The position numbers were made by a program, and so were the translations under genes. From contig NC_092639.1 of NCBI RefSeq assembly GCF_039555335.1, forward strand, positions 35,321,293-35,385,292: a stretch of DNA of 64,000 nucleotides, in the 5' to 3' direction. The number at the start of each line of letters is the position of its first letter. The stretch's first letter is position 1. Below the pieces are notes generated by a model that searched no databases, was not told the origin of the DNA, and saw only the letters and a list, made by a program, of their open reading frames with translations. Source of the stretch: Amphiura filiformis (lineage: Eukaryota > Echinodermata > Ophiuroidea > Amphilepidida > Amphiuridae). Positions 11,560 through 23,444 of the stretch are shown here, piece by piece.

Positions 11560-12040
11560 TGCTTATATGGTCAGTACGTTAAAGCCCTTTGAACCCTTGT
11601 CTTTTGCATTTACTTCTAGCTATTTGTGCTATTTGTACAATTTATGTATGTGGCGAAATGTAAAATTTCCCTATACCTTAAGTATAGGAAATTTACTAAA
11701 ACAACCAATCCTGCGCCTTTCTCAAACCTCATGGTCCTGTACCATGCATTTATACCTTGAACTTCTACATTGCACCGAGTGCACCCCGGGGTGGCACTTA
11801 GGGGTGGTGCAATAATTATGTGTACCCGGCCCCGGGGTGGTGAATTATAATAGGGGGCAAAGATTTTTTGGCAGGCCAAAAGGGGGGGCAAGCATTTTTG
11901 GCAGGTCAAAGGGGGGCAAGCAATTTTGGCAGGTCAAAAGGGGGGGCAAGCAATTTTTGGCACAGATATTTTGGGTACCATTTTATATTACGCCCTAAAA
12001 AGGCGTAGGAAAACGTTAGGAACATGTTCAAATATGCAAA
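11560..12040. repeat. Duplicated block B, second copy
   Basis: Direct repeat of 10201-10678, offset by 1359 bp. Its G-rich half forms the left arm of the inverted-repeat element at 11798-12309. Confidence 0.8.
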
Positions 12041-12309
12041 ATTGCCGGCCTGCTCGCTGCGCTCGCATTATATGATAAGACAATTTAAGGTTTTAAATTC
12101 GGGTTCCCCCAAATCTTGCATGTGTAAGGGAGGGGGGGCAAAGATTTTTTGGCACGTCAAAAGGGGGGCAAAGGTTTTTTGGCACGTCGAAAGGGGGGGG
12201 CAAAGATTTTTTGGCACGGCCAAAGGGGGGGGGGGCAGTGGATTTTGGCAGACCATTTTGAGAATTCACCACCCCGGGGGTACACATAATTATTGCACCA
12301 CCCCTTAAC
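11798..12309. mobile_element. Inverted-repeat element, GGTGGTGCAATAATTATG ends
   Basis: The left end TAGGGGTGGTGCAATAATTA has its inverted partner at 12264-12308. Internal GGGGGCAAAG.TTTTTGGCA units also run in both arms. A lone end of the same family occurs at 32836-32895, which supports a mobile origin. No transposase and no clear target duplication were seen. Confidence 0.6.
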
Positions 12310-12610
12310 ACATATGACCATACGGGATATGTTCCCCCGATATCGCAGCTTCAAAAGACCCCCTAAATTAGACCAAAATAGAGCTCCGAAAGACCCTCGA
12401 TTTGGATAATTTCGGCACTAAAAGACCATTTCTGTTTTTTCAGGCGATTTTCAACCAGTTCCGGGGGAACATACCCACCAAAAATGTATGATGTGCCCCC
12501 CCCTCCAAGCAGTGCACTAAAATGTTCATTTCTCAATAATTCATGGCCCTGAAGCTGCTTTAGTTACTGAGAAACAGTCTGTCCTTGAATTGTTTTGACA
12601 AGCCGCTGCT
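12310..12610. other. Intergenic DNA
   Basis: A short stretch with phrases such as GTTCCCCCGAT and AAAAGACCC repeated loosely. No gene or clear element. Confidence 0.4.
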
Positions 12611-12844
12611 CAGGGGCGGATTTAGGGGCGCAGCCGCGCGCCCTATTTTTTTGCTCTAGCAAAGGGCGCCGCCCAACTTAAAATACAAAAATGAAAGAAA
12701 TTTAAAAAATGAACAAATTCGCCATGAGCAGCAAATAATGGGCCAAAACCGTTGAGTTTTCGAGGGGGTAACCCCCTTAACATCATTTTTTCGTCATTGA
12801 CCAAAAGGCGCCCCCTCTATCAAAAATTCCTGGATCCGCCCCTG
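12611..12844. mobile_element. hAT-like MITE
   Basis: The left end CAGGGGCGGATTTAGG matches the complement of the right end CAGGGGCGGATCCAGG. The ends are of hAT type, but the flanks no longer match, so the target duplication is lost. The interior is non-coding. Confidence 0.65.
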
Positions 12845-12974
12845 GATATATAGTATCCAGTGGTTCAAAATTTCGGACCGCTCAAAATTTTTAAGTGTAT
12901 CCATATTTTGAAATCGATTGATGTTTAAAGCGATCCCTGATTCCAAGTCTATTTGACACGTGTATGACGCTTGT

Positions 12975-13345
12975 GGGAACTAGCCAAACTTCAGAATAAA
13001 AATACAAGTGCCGATCGCGATGTGATTTGGGACTTGCATAGGATTGCACAGTGATTAAATTTGACAAAATTGGACATTTCTAGCCCGGGGGAATTATTTT
13101 TCGACAGGGATGTGCGACTCAAGCTTCCAAACCCATACTTACTTTTTAAGAGTAATTTTACTGAAAATCTGGACCCATATCTAAGGATTTTCAGGAAATA
13201 AGGACTCATATCTAAGGATTTGAGCTTGAAAATAGTAAACGCAACATGTTTTCCCGCATGTTTTTCACACATAGCACGAAAAATCTAAAAGGGAGACCCA
13301 CATCCAAGGATTTTTTCTTCAAAACATAGACCCATGTCTAAGGAT
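12975..13345. repeat. Dispersed repeat followed by degenerate tandem units
   Basis: Bases 12975-13085 match 41040-41165 in reverse complement (for example AGCCAAACTTCAGAA, GCGATGTGATTTGGGACTT). From about 13150 an ACCCATATCTAAGGATTTT unit recurs four times with drift. Confidence 0.65.
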
Positions 13346-13530
13346 TTTTTGTGGAAAACCCCGGGGAAAACCTACCCATTGGAGTGGCACGTCCATGTAT
13401 GCCTTTACTATGTGAGTCCCCCCTTGGCTTTCTAGGCAAGCTGCCAAAACTTTGTGTGTGTATGAAGACAGTAAGTATATGTGTAACGCTTTTGGTGTTT
13501 TAATGTATTAGGAGACGGTTTCTTGACATT

Positions 13531-14010
13531 AGTCATGTTCACATTGTCAGACGTACGCCCGGCGTAACTTGATCGGCGTAAGTTGCTAGGAGTAGCAGTA
13601 GGCGCTGCCAGGAGGAGGTGCAGTCACAGTGAACGATGGTCAGCGTAAGTTCCGCCAGGCGTACGTCCGACGACTTTTGTCAGGAGTAGCGAGCTGGGTG
13701 TAACCTCCGCCAAGCGTAAGTGGCAATGTGAACACTGCTACTCCTGGCACCTGGTGTAAGTATGACCTTTTGTTAGTCGGAACTAAGAAATTACATATCG
13801 CGCGGTTGATAAAGGTCACAGAAACACCGGAAGTGGTAGCCAATATTTACGCCGACCAGAAGTGAATGCTTGGTGAACTAATTGGCGTAGGTAGTGCTAG
13901 GAGTAGGCTAGGTGTGGACACGTGGTAGGAGTAGGGAAAATATTTGTGGAATTTTGATCAATGTTAGCGTAAATTTACGCCGGGTGTAACTCAAAATGTG
14001 AACACGACTT
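13531..14010. mobile_element. TIR element with GTTCACATT ends
   Basis: The left end AGTCATGTTCACATTGTCAG and the complement of the right end AAGTCGTGTTCACATTTTGAG are imperfect inverted repeats, followed in both arms by CGGCGTAA-rich sequence. Inside, CGTAAGT and TAGGAGTAG motifs recur in both orientations. I found no coding frame and no flanking duplication. Confidence 0.6.
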
Positions 14011-15519
14011 GTGTAATATTCCTTCAACAATTCCCTGTACGGTGTAACAGTCTTATGTCGTATTGAGACAACTCATAAGTTCCATGTACTACCTGGGTGC
14101 CCTTGACCTTGGATACTGGTCAGGCCAGCAAAACACTCATGGCTAGCCTGAGCCAGACAGGGTCTAATTCTGCATAAAACCGGGCAACGTTATTTCTATA
14201 GATCTGCTGCGCATTCAAATTGCATTGTATTGCATCGTAATTTCATTTGTGTCTATGCTAATTATGTTTACACAACATGAACTCACGTGTTTTCAAGCAA
14301 ATTACCGATAATAGGTGATCAAAAGCGATCGGAATGTTACAAAAGTACAGATCGCATTGAGCTTACTTCATATGAGATGATCTTGGGAAAAATACGGCAT
14401 AATTTGTCTTGGTGCTTGCGGAATGCCATGCAGTAAAATATTAAAACGTTGCGGCAATTCATGATTGACAACTAGCAATCGGTGTGTCCTTCGTATCCTC
14501 CGCTGTCAATTTCTTATCCACTCACTAATCCTCACAAAATACGTAATGTGTGGAGGCAAATTGCAATAAGTACAATGAAATAATGAGTAGGGCGGGCTCC
14601 GAGGCGGGTTTCTTCTTCATCTTACGTAACAGTATTGTTCTCCAAAAAAGCCCGGAAGCTTGTCGTTTGGCGCTCTAGCTGAAATACAGCAAGATAATGT
14701 AAGATAGTAAATGTAAACCTGTATTTTAGCTCGAGTATCTCGAGCTAGCCTGAGCTATCCACAGTCTTTTTCTGAGCACCTGAGGGTTCTGTGGTTCGAG
14801 CCCAGACTGAACTTGAGTAAACAAATTTTCTCTTCATCTTCTCTCTTTCTTCCTTCCTTCTTTCTTTTCCCTTCGCCAAAAAACCAGAAGTGGTGATTCT
14901 CTACATTTTCAAATGATTTAAGTTGAAGGGATGAAGTGTTTGGAAGCAGTGGTGGATTAAGGGTCTTGTAGGCCCCTTGCCATTTTGGCCTACAGGCCCT
15001 CTGCCTTTATATTATTATTGTTTTTTGAGGTTTTTTTACTGAGGGGGCCTTTTTTTCCTCCAAGGTTCTTAATAACTTTTTATACTAAATTAAAGCCATG
15101 TTCAAAAGTGCAGTAGGTAGACAAGTAATGAATTAAGTCATTTTAGAGATCTGACATGCGATGATTTGTGATACTTGCTGGTATGCTACTCCTCTTCCCT
15201 CTTTCTCATTAAACACACCAGTGTGACAAACCCTAGCTCTACAACTACAAAAGTCTCAGACCCGGTATGTGGCACACTAGGGCCATACCGGAAGATATGC
15301 AAGGGGGCCCAAATGTAACAATGTTATACAGGAAAATACAGTTTCTCCGCCAAAGAAATAACATTATACATGTTCACCAATAGGCAAATGCATGTAGGTC
15401 ATCTAGTACATCATGGATGATTGGGCTTGCAGTCGCTTTGACATGCTGTGGGTGGGATTTTTAGTAATTTTGTTAGTTTATAAAGCTAACATGAGCACCA
15501 AAATATTCAAGACCCACTT
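14011..15519. other. Intergenic DNA with SINE-like and hAT-like fragments
   Basis: A possible Pol III B box (GGTTCGAGCCC) lies at about 14791, in a context (GAGCTAGCCTGAGCTATC upstream) resembling a tRNA-derived SINE head. A lone hAT-like left end (CAGTGGTGGATTAAGGG) is at about 14947. No gene was recognised. Confidence 0.35.
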
Positions 15520-15790
15520 CTTTAGCAGGGTTCGAACCCTGACAAGGAATTTACTGCTAATTGTCTTGTTGTATATTTGTCCTTCCAAAAATTTGGCTCC
15601 AAATGTTGACTGTACCCACCAAGTTTGCCCATACGACAGCCCAGATGACCCCAAAATGCCCTTTTAAAAATATGGCTCTAAATGTTAATTGTACCCACCA
15701 AGATTCATGCACATACATGCTAATTTGACCTCAGATGCCCCTGGATAACCTCAGGTGACCATGACCTACTAATCAATACAAACTCTTTGG
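15520..15790. repeat. SINE fragment joined to GGTCA repeat
   Basis: Bases 15520-15580 carry GGGTTCGAACCCTGACAAGG and TACTGCTAATTGTCTTGTTG, which resemble the body of the SINE at 36153-36872. They are followed at 15585-15790 by minus-oriented GGTCA repeat (GACTGTACCCACCAAG, GATGACCCCAAAATG). Confidence 0.55.
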
Positions 15791-16990
15791 GGCGCCCTCT
15801 ACGGAGGCGCCACCATATAGGCATGACTTTGTGAAAAGCTTCTAATTTCACTCTTGCTAGATTGACTTCGCAATTGTTTTGCTAAAATTATGCCCAGCTC
15901 AGAAATAAAACCACAATTTGCTTGGATTTTATTTTATTATTGTTTTCTGATATGCACGCGATAAAATGGTGAGCGTATATTCTTTGTTTAAAATACAAAA
16001 TTAGGATTTATAAAAACACCAAATAAATCCTGACCTTTGTATGCGTTCAACCAGTTTACCGTGTGCCTTAGAACCCGATAGACGGTGACATTTGACCATA
16101 CAGTAGGATCCACAACATGCTCATCTATCATGGGAACAGTTCTTAAACCCTAATACATTTGTACATTCATCCTTTGACAATTTGGGTACACAAACTCATA
16201 CTCTGCAACTTGAGGTCAAATTTTGCTTTATGATTATGTAATTGAGGTTATTGGACTATGCCATTGGGATGAGACTCTTGTGGTCCATAGTGATAAGATC
16301 AATTAACGAGGCCTCTTAAACTGATGGCTTTTGTTTGCTAATTATCATAGAATCTATATAGCGGTTATTGCCAAAGTTGCAATATGGTGGCACAATTGGG
16401 CGGCAAACTGTATGCAAACAACACGGCACATATTTTATACATGTTCTACATTGTTGTATTTTAAAACACTGAAGACCAAAATTGACGTTAATGCCATGAT
16501 TGGATCATGGAGGTAGTACTAGCTACTACCTCCATGATTGGATTAAGTAAATAACTAAATCCTGTTATCTACCCAGCAATGTTTGCTTATCTTAATAATT
16601 GTAACAAACTGTAGTGTACTAAATGGTACAAGACAGAAAAGGCAAACAGACAGAAATTTAGAGTTTTAAATTAGAGAGTTGACAGGAAGTTGTAAGAGTT
16701 AAATTGTTATGGATATGATTGGTGTAAGCCTTGAAAATGTTGAATGTCAGATCAAAGTCATCCGAGGTGAATTAAGTAATGTCAATCACAAATTGTTACA
16801 GGTCATTTGAGGTGGACTAAGTTTATATTTGGATTGTCAGAACACCTTCCCCAATCAAAAACATTTCTCTTGCATTTGATCATCTTCTACTCTTCCCTAG
16901 AAAAATCATTATAATACCAAATCTACACACCATGGAATTCACCATATCACGTCCAAGCTCACATTGGGCGCCCCATTCCTTTTTTAAAGG
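15791..16990. other. Intergenic DNA with a small palindrome
   Basis: AT-rich DNA without a recognised gene. At 16504-16538 a perfect hairpin has 15-bp arms (ATCATGGAGGTAGTA and its complement) and a 5-base loop. Confidence 0.5.
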
Positions 16991-17530
16991 AATTTTTATT
17001 TGTCTGGGGTCAAGATGCACCCACCCACCAAGTTTGAGGAATAGGCGGTGTTAATAAGAGAGACTGGCAACCATGGCAACCTCTAGAGAAGACTCCAGGA
17101 TGGGGTCCCCAGAGTAGTATTCCACTAACAAATGCAAACTTGTTCTGCCTTGGGTCAAGATGCACCCACCCAAGTTTGAGGAACGTGCAACCCCTAGTCT
17201 CTGTGAACCTGCAACAATCTATGGCAATTTGAACCCAGATGACCCTGAATGACCCCAAAATGGCCCCATTTTTTGGTCTCGCTTCGGTGGTTGTTAATTT
17301 AGTTGCATCCACCCACCAAGTGTATACGTTAATTACATGTCAATGGTGTTAATAAGAGACTGGCTATTGCGACCTATGGGGAGTGAGAGAGAAGACCCCA
17401 GGATGGGGTCCCCAGGGTAGTAATCCACTAACAAATGTAAGCTTGGTCTGGCTTGGACCAAGTCGCACATACCCACCAAGTTTGAGGGCCCTGCGACCTG
17501 TCAGTTCCAAGAAAATAGGTAGACAGACAG
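16991..17530 (-). repeat. GGTCA-rich repeat, minus orientation
   Basis: Reverse-complement units of the 1440-2400 family, with GATGCACCCACCCACCAAG and CCACTAACAAATGCAAACTT repeated at about 17130 and 17430. Confidence 0.7.
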
Positions 17531-17689
17531 ACTCACAGACTACCGGTATAATTACATAAGACTAGGCACACCGTCGACGTCCTATACGATAAATATAAAT
17601 TTAATACTCCGTTGGTGAGCGACGGGCGAGTGGTAGTGAGCAACAGGCGAGTGGTATTTCACTGAACGCAAGAAAAGGAGTTCTATCTG

Positions 17690-19758
17690 ATTGGCTAGCA
17701 ATCGATCGCTTAGGTCGCTCAGTAGTCAACTACAAACTCATGCATTCAATTCGATTGAAATCGATTATTCTATTATTGACGAAGATAAAGAGCGTGATAG
17801 TGTGTCAATAATGTACATTGTATTGCACCTGGCTTTACCAGCATTCCTTTATAAAATAATTTTCTCAAAGAGTTGAATATTATCAAAATTTTTACCCAGG
17901 ATTTCAAATTTTTACCCGCAAATTGCAGTTAAACATATCCACAGCAAAATACCGGTCCTCACTAATTAGTACATTTAATTTCCAGTTAGTACATTTAAAC
18001 GAAACCTGTGATTTACGTGACAACAAATAAAATTTTCTTACAATAGAAATATCATATGGGATACTGATATGGTAGGCCGCAACCGCCACTACGTGGAGCT
18101 GCTACGCGTAGCTGACTTTTTGTTCCGTGGAGCCAAATTGACCAATCATGTTAGAGTTTTTCATTACTCGGAGGTAAAACTGACCAATCAAGTACGACTT
18201 ACTCATTACGTGAAGCGAATTTAGTCATTAAGAATTTGCCAGACGAGCTTCACGTAGTTGCAAGATATCCTCGGTCACGATAGTTATGATTCAAAAAGTA
18301 GGCCTAATTTATGAAAAGTACGAACCGACTTATTATTAAGATGGACATGCACTCACAAGAAACTCATACAGTATTGTACACAACTATATAGCTAGGCAGA
18401 GTGGTGGTAAACCATGCACACAATTCAGGCTGATTTGTACATCTTATGCAGGCGTGGCCTCATGAATTCGACCTTCAGCAAACCAGTTCGGATTTACTTT
18501 ATATACTAGTAGTAGGCCATACATACTGTAGTTACGGTACTGCCCGCTTTTCCTATACACAATACTCAGTGCGCTCACCATTGACGCGTGACCTAGTGTA
18601 TGTTAGAAGTATTATGCCATTGCCTATATGACGTCACTGTGTAAAAAATAACCAGTCAATATTTAAAGTATTCTCTGAAATTCTAGAAAATATAGTTTTG
18701 TAACATTTCCTAAATTTTAGCTAATTTAGGTGTTTGGAAATATTGGTACTTTTGTGTTTTAGGAAGGATATGTAAACGACAGATAACACCAAAAAATATG
18801 AACAAATTATTTCTAAACCGTGTTAAGTCTGCAAACCATTATGCTTCTCATTTTCAAGAACGCTGGTTAACAATAAGCAGACTATTGTCTCATTTGGTAA
18901 ACAAAGGCAGAGTCAGTATTGTTACCTTCCGCTCGCTTTATAATCATTCACCCAACTGAAACTATAATACCAGCTCATTGTTCATTGCACAGGTAAAACA
19001 GACACAAGTGCAGTGTGTATTTAACCAGAGAAGATCTGATGTAACATAGTTGAGCTGTTTTGATTGAGTGTTATCTTGGTTTAATAGCTTTTAATGGGGT
19101 TTAAGTCCTTCAAAGGTCGTGGTGAATTCTACTGTAGACATGACTGCATCATGATTATTTTAAAGTCAACAACATTCAACATTATGATCACCGTGATAGT
19201 ATGACAGTATCAGTACCGTGGGTGTCAGTGATCCTGGCCTGACACAGTAGACAAACAAACAAACACGCCACACACATGGCACATGCATGCAAGGTAACAT
19301 TGACTATACACTAATCAAACAATGGTATTGATCCTGTACAACTGTTTGTGGTTTATTTACATTCAATTCATTTAAAATCCACATAGTAAACATTAATTTT
19401 GGCAAGAGTTTTCTCTCTCTGGAACGATGATGCATCAACTGGCTCCGCGTAATGAAAAGATCTAACATGATTGGTCAATTTAGCTCCGCGAAGCGAAAAG
19501 TAAGCTACGCGTAGCAGCTCCACATTGTGGCGGTTACGGCCAGCCATATACTGATCATGCGAAAATCGTAAAACATAGAATAGAAACAGTGTGGCGGCTC
19601 TCAAAATCTCAAATTGTATGCATAGCCTGAGTCGCACGGCCTATCTCGAACAAAATAGCTCAAAATCACCATGCGTAGTTGTTGAAAAACGTGAGGATTT
19701 ATCGTACTACCACGGCAATTTTTAACACGAAGATATAGGGATGATGACGGTGTGCTAG
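17690..19758. mobile_element. Repeat element interrupted by a 1.48-kb insertion
   Basis: Bases about 17740-18068 and 19548-19758 are together homologous to one continuous sequence at 32205-32790, for example the CGAAGATATAGGGATGATGAC end. The copy here is split by the element at 18069-19547. I could not define its outer termini. Confidence 0.6.
18069..19547. mobile_element. 1.48-kb TIR element with 8-bp target duplication
   Basis: Inverted repeats of about 115 bp start ATGGTAGGCCGCAACCGCC on the left and ATGGCTGGCCGTAACCGCC on the complement of the right, and share GTGGAGCTGCTACGCGTAGC. It is flanked by exact ATACTGAT copies at 18061-18068 and 19548-19555. The related sequence near 32600 (GGGATACTAGAGCATGCGC) lacks the insertion and acts as an empty site. 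The interior has only small frames, so it is non-autonomous. The superfamily is unclear: an 8-bp duplication allows hAT, P or Merlin. Confidence 0.85.
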
Positions 19759-19908
19759 GCTAAAGCCACAATTTCTCTGTGTTACAAAATTTAAATTCCA
19801 TGTTACAAATTGGATGTTTTCCGTGGCATTTTCAAATTTCTGTGAGCAAACCCTGAATTCCTTGAATTATTTTGTTTTTCCGCATCGCGGAGAAATCGTG
19901 GCTTTAGA
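19759..19908. mobile_element. Small TIR element (CTAAAGCCAC ends)
   Basis: The left end GCTAAAGCCACAATTTCTC is the inverse of the right end GAGAAATCGTGGCTTTAGA. CTAG flanks both sides and may be a 4-bp target duplication, but CTAG is itself palindromic. No frame inside. Confidence 0.6.
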
Positions 19909-20730
19909 CTAGGCGGTTATCCGTATTTAGCTGTTCTCAGCTGGGCTCGATTACTGAATATTACCTGGCTGATGGTGACTGTACCCACCAAGTTTCATGC
20001 CCGTCCAACAGTTGTTACTAATTTGACCTCAGATGACCCCTGGTGACCCCTAAATGACCTTCCCAAAATTTGGCTCTAAATGGTGACTCTACCCACCAAG
20101 TTTCATGCCCATCCAACTGTTTTTACTAACATGAACTCGGATGACCCCTGGTGACCCCAAGATGACCTTCCAAAAATTTTGCTCTAAATGTTGACTGTAC
20201 CCACCTAGTTTCATGCCCATATGACAGTTTTTAATAATTTGACCTCAGCTGACCCCTGGATGACCTCAGATGACCCCGAAATAACCTTCTAAAAAGTTTG
20301 CTCTAAATTTTCGCTGTACCCACCAAGTTCCATGCCCATATGACCTCAGATGAGCCCTGGGTGACCTGGGATGACCCCAAAATGACTTTCCAAAAATTTG
20401 AATCTAAATGTTGACTGTACCCACCAAGTTTCATGCCCATACAACAGTTTTAGCAATTTGACCTCAGATAACCCTGTGCGACCCCAAATTGACCTTCCAA
20501 AGAGGTGGCTCTAAATGTTAACTGTACCCACCAAGTTTCCAGAGAGTTTTTGCTGCGATCCCTAGTCTCTGAGAAAATAGGCGGTGTGTATAAGAGAGAC
20601 TGGTCATGGAAACCTATGGGGAGTAAGAGAGAAGACCGCATGATCGGGTCCCCAGGATAGCAATCCACTAACAAATGCAAACTTGGTCTGGCTAGGAACA
20701 AGTTGCACCTTCCCACCAAGTTTGAAGTTA
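19909..20730 (-). repeat. GGTCA-rich tandem repeat, minus orientation
   Basis: At least five units of about 115 bp contain GACTGTACCCACCAAGTTTC and GACCTCAGATGACCCCTGG. The left edge (19909-19982) is the reverse complement of 2374-2437, so the same repeat boundary occurs in both orientations about 17.5 kb apart. Confidence 0.75.
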
Positions 20731-20822
20731 GATGATGATCACAACCACAGAGAACTGCACAACCTGAGAATCATGTATATGGTTTTTTTGCTCTTTTACC
20801 TTAGGCTATATTATCCAAAACC

Positions 20823-21068
20823 TATAGACCACTTGACATCACTGTTTATAAACAAAGGCGAGGGACTCGTCTATCGATATGCTCGAACGAGCCGCTACAC
20901 TGTTCGATGGCTTTCCTGTACTATATGAAATGTGGCGGGTGATTTAAAATGCACGCGTGCCCTTAGCAGACTACGATGCGTCGCACACTGCAGGGCAAAG
21001 AACAATGGAAATTGCCATAATGCGCGCGCATACTGCCGGGCAATGACGTCAGATGCCAAGTGGTCTAT
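20823..21068. mobile_element. MITE with TATAGACCACTTG ends
   Basis: The left end TATAGACCACTTGACATCA and the complement of the right end TATAGACCACTTGGCATC are inverted repeats that include a TA dinucleotide, consistent with TA insertion. Non-coding interior. Confidence 0.7.
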
Positions 21069-21256
21069 AACAGTGGTATCTTTCATATAAAATCTTGCTT
21101 AACTGCAGTCAGCCAGCAGGTCACACACACACAGTCGAGGTCACCGATTTTCTAACAGCGAGTTCGCTATAATCAGTCGCTTTGCGACTGGACCAAAAGA
21201 CTATGTCTGAACTTTTGAGGGCGATTTGTGACCCTTAGTGCAAAAGCAGAGTCAAC

Positions 21257-21852
21257 ATGGACGGTGAGTAGTTTTGTTTACAAAATTTGCCGTAGAATGA
21301 TACCAAATTCGACATGTTTTTGTCCTTGTTTGATGATGAAAAGTTGTTCCGATGAAAATTTGGGGTGTTGAAATTTGGAATCTTCAAACCGTGTTATTAT
21401 CCGGGCGGAATTCGATGTGAAAAAACGAGTGAATTAGTCACGTAGCGAAGGATGTAAGCTTTCGTGTGATACCAAATTCATTACATCGTGGTTTGGTTCA
21501 GTTTGCAAAAACACGATTTGCAATTGGGGTCGATTTTGAAATGGACTCGAAATCAATCAATGATTATAATATTGTGGAGCTAGCTTGCATTTTACATTAA
21601 TAATATGGCTTGCAAATTTAATTTAAATCGTTATTGTTTGAAGTTTATAATTATCATGATTATTTTATCTTGTTAAATAATTAATTAATTATTAATTTAT
21701 TTGTTCTATTTTTTATATTATTTACGATTCCAGGATCTGTGACGGGAGGCACGAAAAACCGCACAACAAAGAGGAAAACGACAGAGACAAACATGGAACT
21801 TCAGTGGTTGATGAGGAACTACAATTCATATATCTCTAAAACACTGTCATGA
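21257..21852 (+). CDS. Possible two-exon micro-gene, 41 codons
   Basis: I do not recognise this as a known family. An ATG at 21257 is followed seven bases later by a good splice donor (GACG then GTGAGT at 21264). A matching acceptor, TTTACGATTCCAG, ends at 21733 and exon 2 continues in frame to TGA at 21850-21852. The intron would be 470 bp. The peptide starts MDGSVTGGTKNRTTKRK, so it is basic near the N-terminus, and it has no signal peptide or membrane segment. An AATAAA at 22061 could serve as polyadenylation signal. A short hairpin (CAGTCGCTTTGCGACTG, 21172-21188) lies in the putative 5' leader. Alternatively exon 1 may splice to a distant exon, or this is chance. Confidence is low. Confidence 0.25.
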
Positions 21853-22060
21853 CTGTAGACTGTCATTATTTTTAAGGGGACTGTTGAATTGTAAATTATG
21901 GAAGCAAATCTCTGACTGAGACCGAGACGGTATTTGATGAGAAATGACGTCAAAGACGTGCGTCGTCTTGTGGTTGGAATTGTGAATTTTATTCCTGGAC
22001 CTGCTCCGTACTGCAGAAAGAAATCAGAGGCTTGGAACGTAGAATGGAACAAATCCGAAC

Positions 22061-22066
22061 AATAAA
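22061..22066 (+). terminator. Candidate polyadenylation signal AATAAA
   Basis: Canonical hexamer about 210 bases after the stop codon of the possible micro-gene. It is followed by AT-rich sequence, but no GT-rich downstream element is obvious. Confidence 0.2.
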
Positions 22067-22756
22067 TACTTAGTTTATACGATGATCTTGATTTATTAAT
22101 TATGAATATGGAATACAATGGAAATACTTCATCGTCAACAAATTTAAAATATCAGGTACTGAGCTTGAAATCACAAATCATTTTCTTTTTTTAATTGTGC
22201 TAAATTATTGTGTAAAATCAGCCTTATTTCTTTTTGCCTAAATTTATTGATTTTGACTGAAATTTTCAAAATGTTTGCAAAAAATTGTCCTGACCGACCG
22301 ACACTAATTTAAAAGTCTATGCACTCGTAAAACAATCTTTTTTTGGTTGCCTCACAGTTATATTTAAAACGGCAAGAAAATATTATTGCATTGTATAGTT
22401 GAACAATTGCCTGCATAAATTTACATCAGATTTGGATTGTTCATTCGACTCGGCTTCACCTTCATGTATAAACTATCTATATGAAAATTAGTTAATTCCT
22501 GTTCATCGTAGAACTTTCCCACATGGGGTATACAGCGTAGAACGCAGACGCGAAAAATTGTTATTGCACAAACACGATTAGTCGGTTCTGAAAATGTTGC
22601 AGCTGCGCTGTATGCCCTTGTGTTGGGTACCGGTACGAAAATGTCCACAATGAACATGAAATTAGTAATTTTCCTATCCAGGATCAGCTTTTGAAAAATA
22701 TTGTTTTATCAAGCCCAGTAATCCCCAGATGTTTTTTCCTGAATTCAGTGATATGC
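22067..22756. other. Intergenic DNA
   Basis: AT-rich DNA with no gene or element that I can support. Confidence 0.4.
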
Positions 22757-22899
22757 TAGTCCTTCAAGAATGACTATCGGCTTCAGTTAAAATCTATTAA
22801 TAGCGAGGCGACTTGGCCTTGACCTCGTTGTTCGGCTTTGCCGAACATGCTTTCAACTTCATGAGCCCCCCCATAGCTGAGGTCATTCTCGAAGGACTA
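22757..22899. mobile_element. TA-flanked MITE with central hairpin
   Basis: The left end TAGTCCTTCAAGAATGAC and the complement of the right end TAGTCCTTCGAGAATGAC are inverted repeats with TA at the edges. In the centre GTTCGGCTTTGCCGAAC forms a perfect small hairpin. At 143 bp it is a typical non-autonomous Tc1/mariner-type element. Confidence 0.75.
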
Positions 22900-23444
22900 T
22901 GATCTGCCAATGCATTGCATTTGTATAAATCTCTTACAAAATGTAAATACCATAGTAATTTGATTATTCAGTTTGTACCGCTAGAAGTTAAAAAGAAATA
23001 AAACAACTGTTTCAGAAATTAAAAAAGTGAAATGCTTTCTTTTTAATAAAAAATAATTTTCAAAATGGAGTGTTTTGTAGCCAGTTATATGGCTATTTAC
23101 CCCACAGGTGTGGTAACCGTATGCAGCTTAGCCTGAGCCGGGAGCCTGAGTGTGTTTACGAAGCTGGACCAATAATATCTTGCTTTATTCCATAACTTTT
23201 ATGTATGATAGTGTGATGTTGCATCATTGATTTACCCATCCCTGATTTACCCCAGAATATTTGATAAAACCATTGAAGCCTGCTTAAACAAGAACAAAGT
23301 CAAGTTAGTTTGGACTGAAGCACTGAAGATGCAAGAGTGCAAGAAATAGAGCCTACATAACATATTCCATTTCCCCAGATTTTTCTAGAAAATAGTGTGG
23401 TATCTTGCCTGGCAGTGTGACATCCATTCAATCAATTTAAGCTT
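22900..23444. other. Intergenic DNA
   Basis: No gene, repeat array or element recognised. Confidence 0.4.

Noticed and set aside
15520..15545. tRNA-like B box GGGTTCGAACCC as a tRNA gene
   Set aside because: No A box or acceptor stem fits; the neighbouring sequence matches the SINE body.
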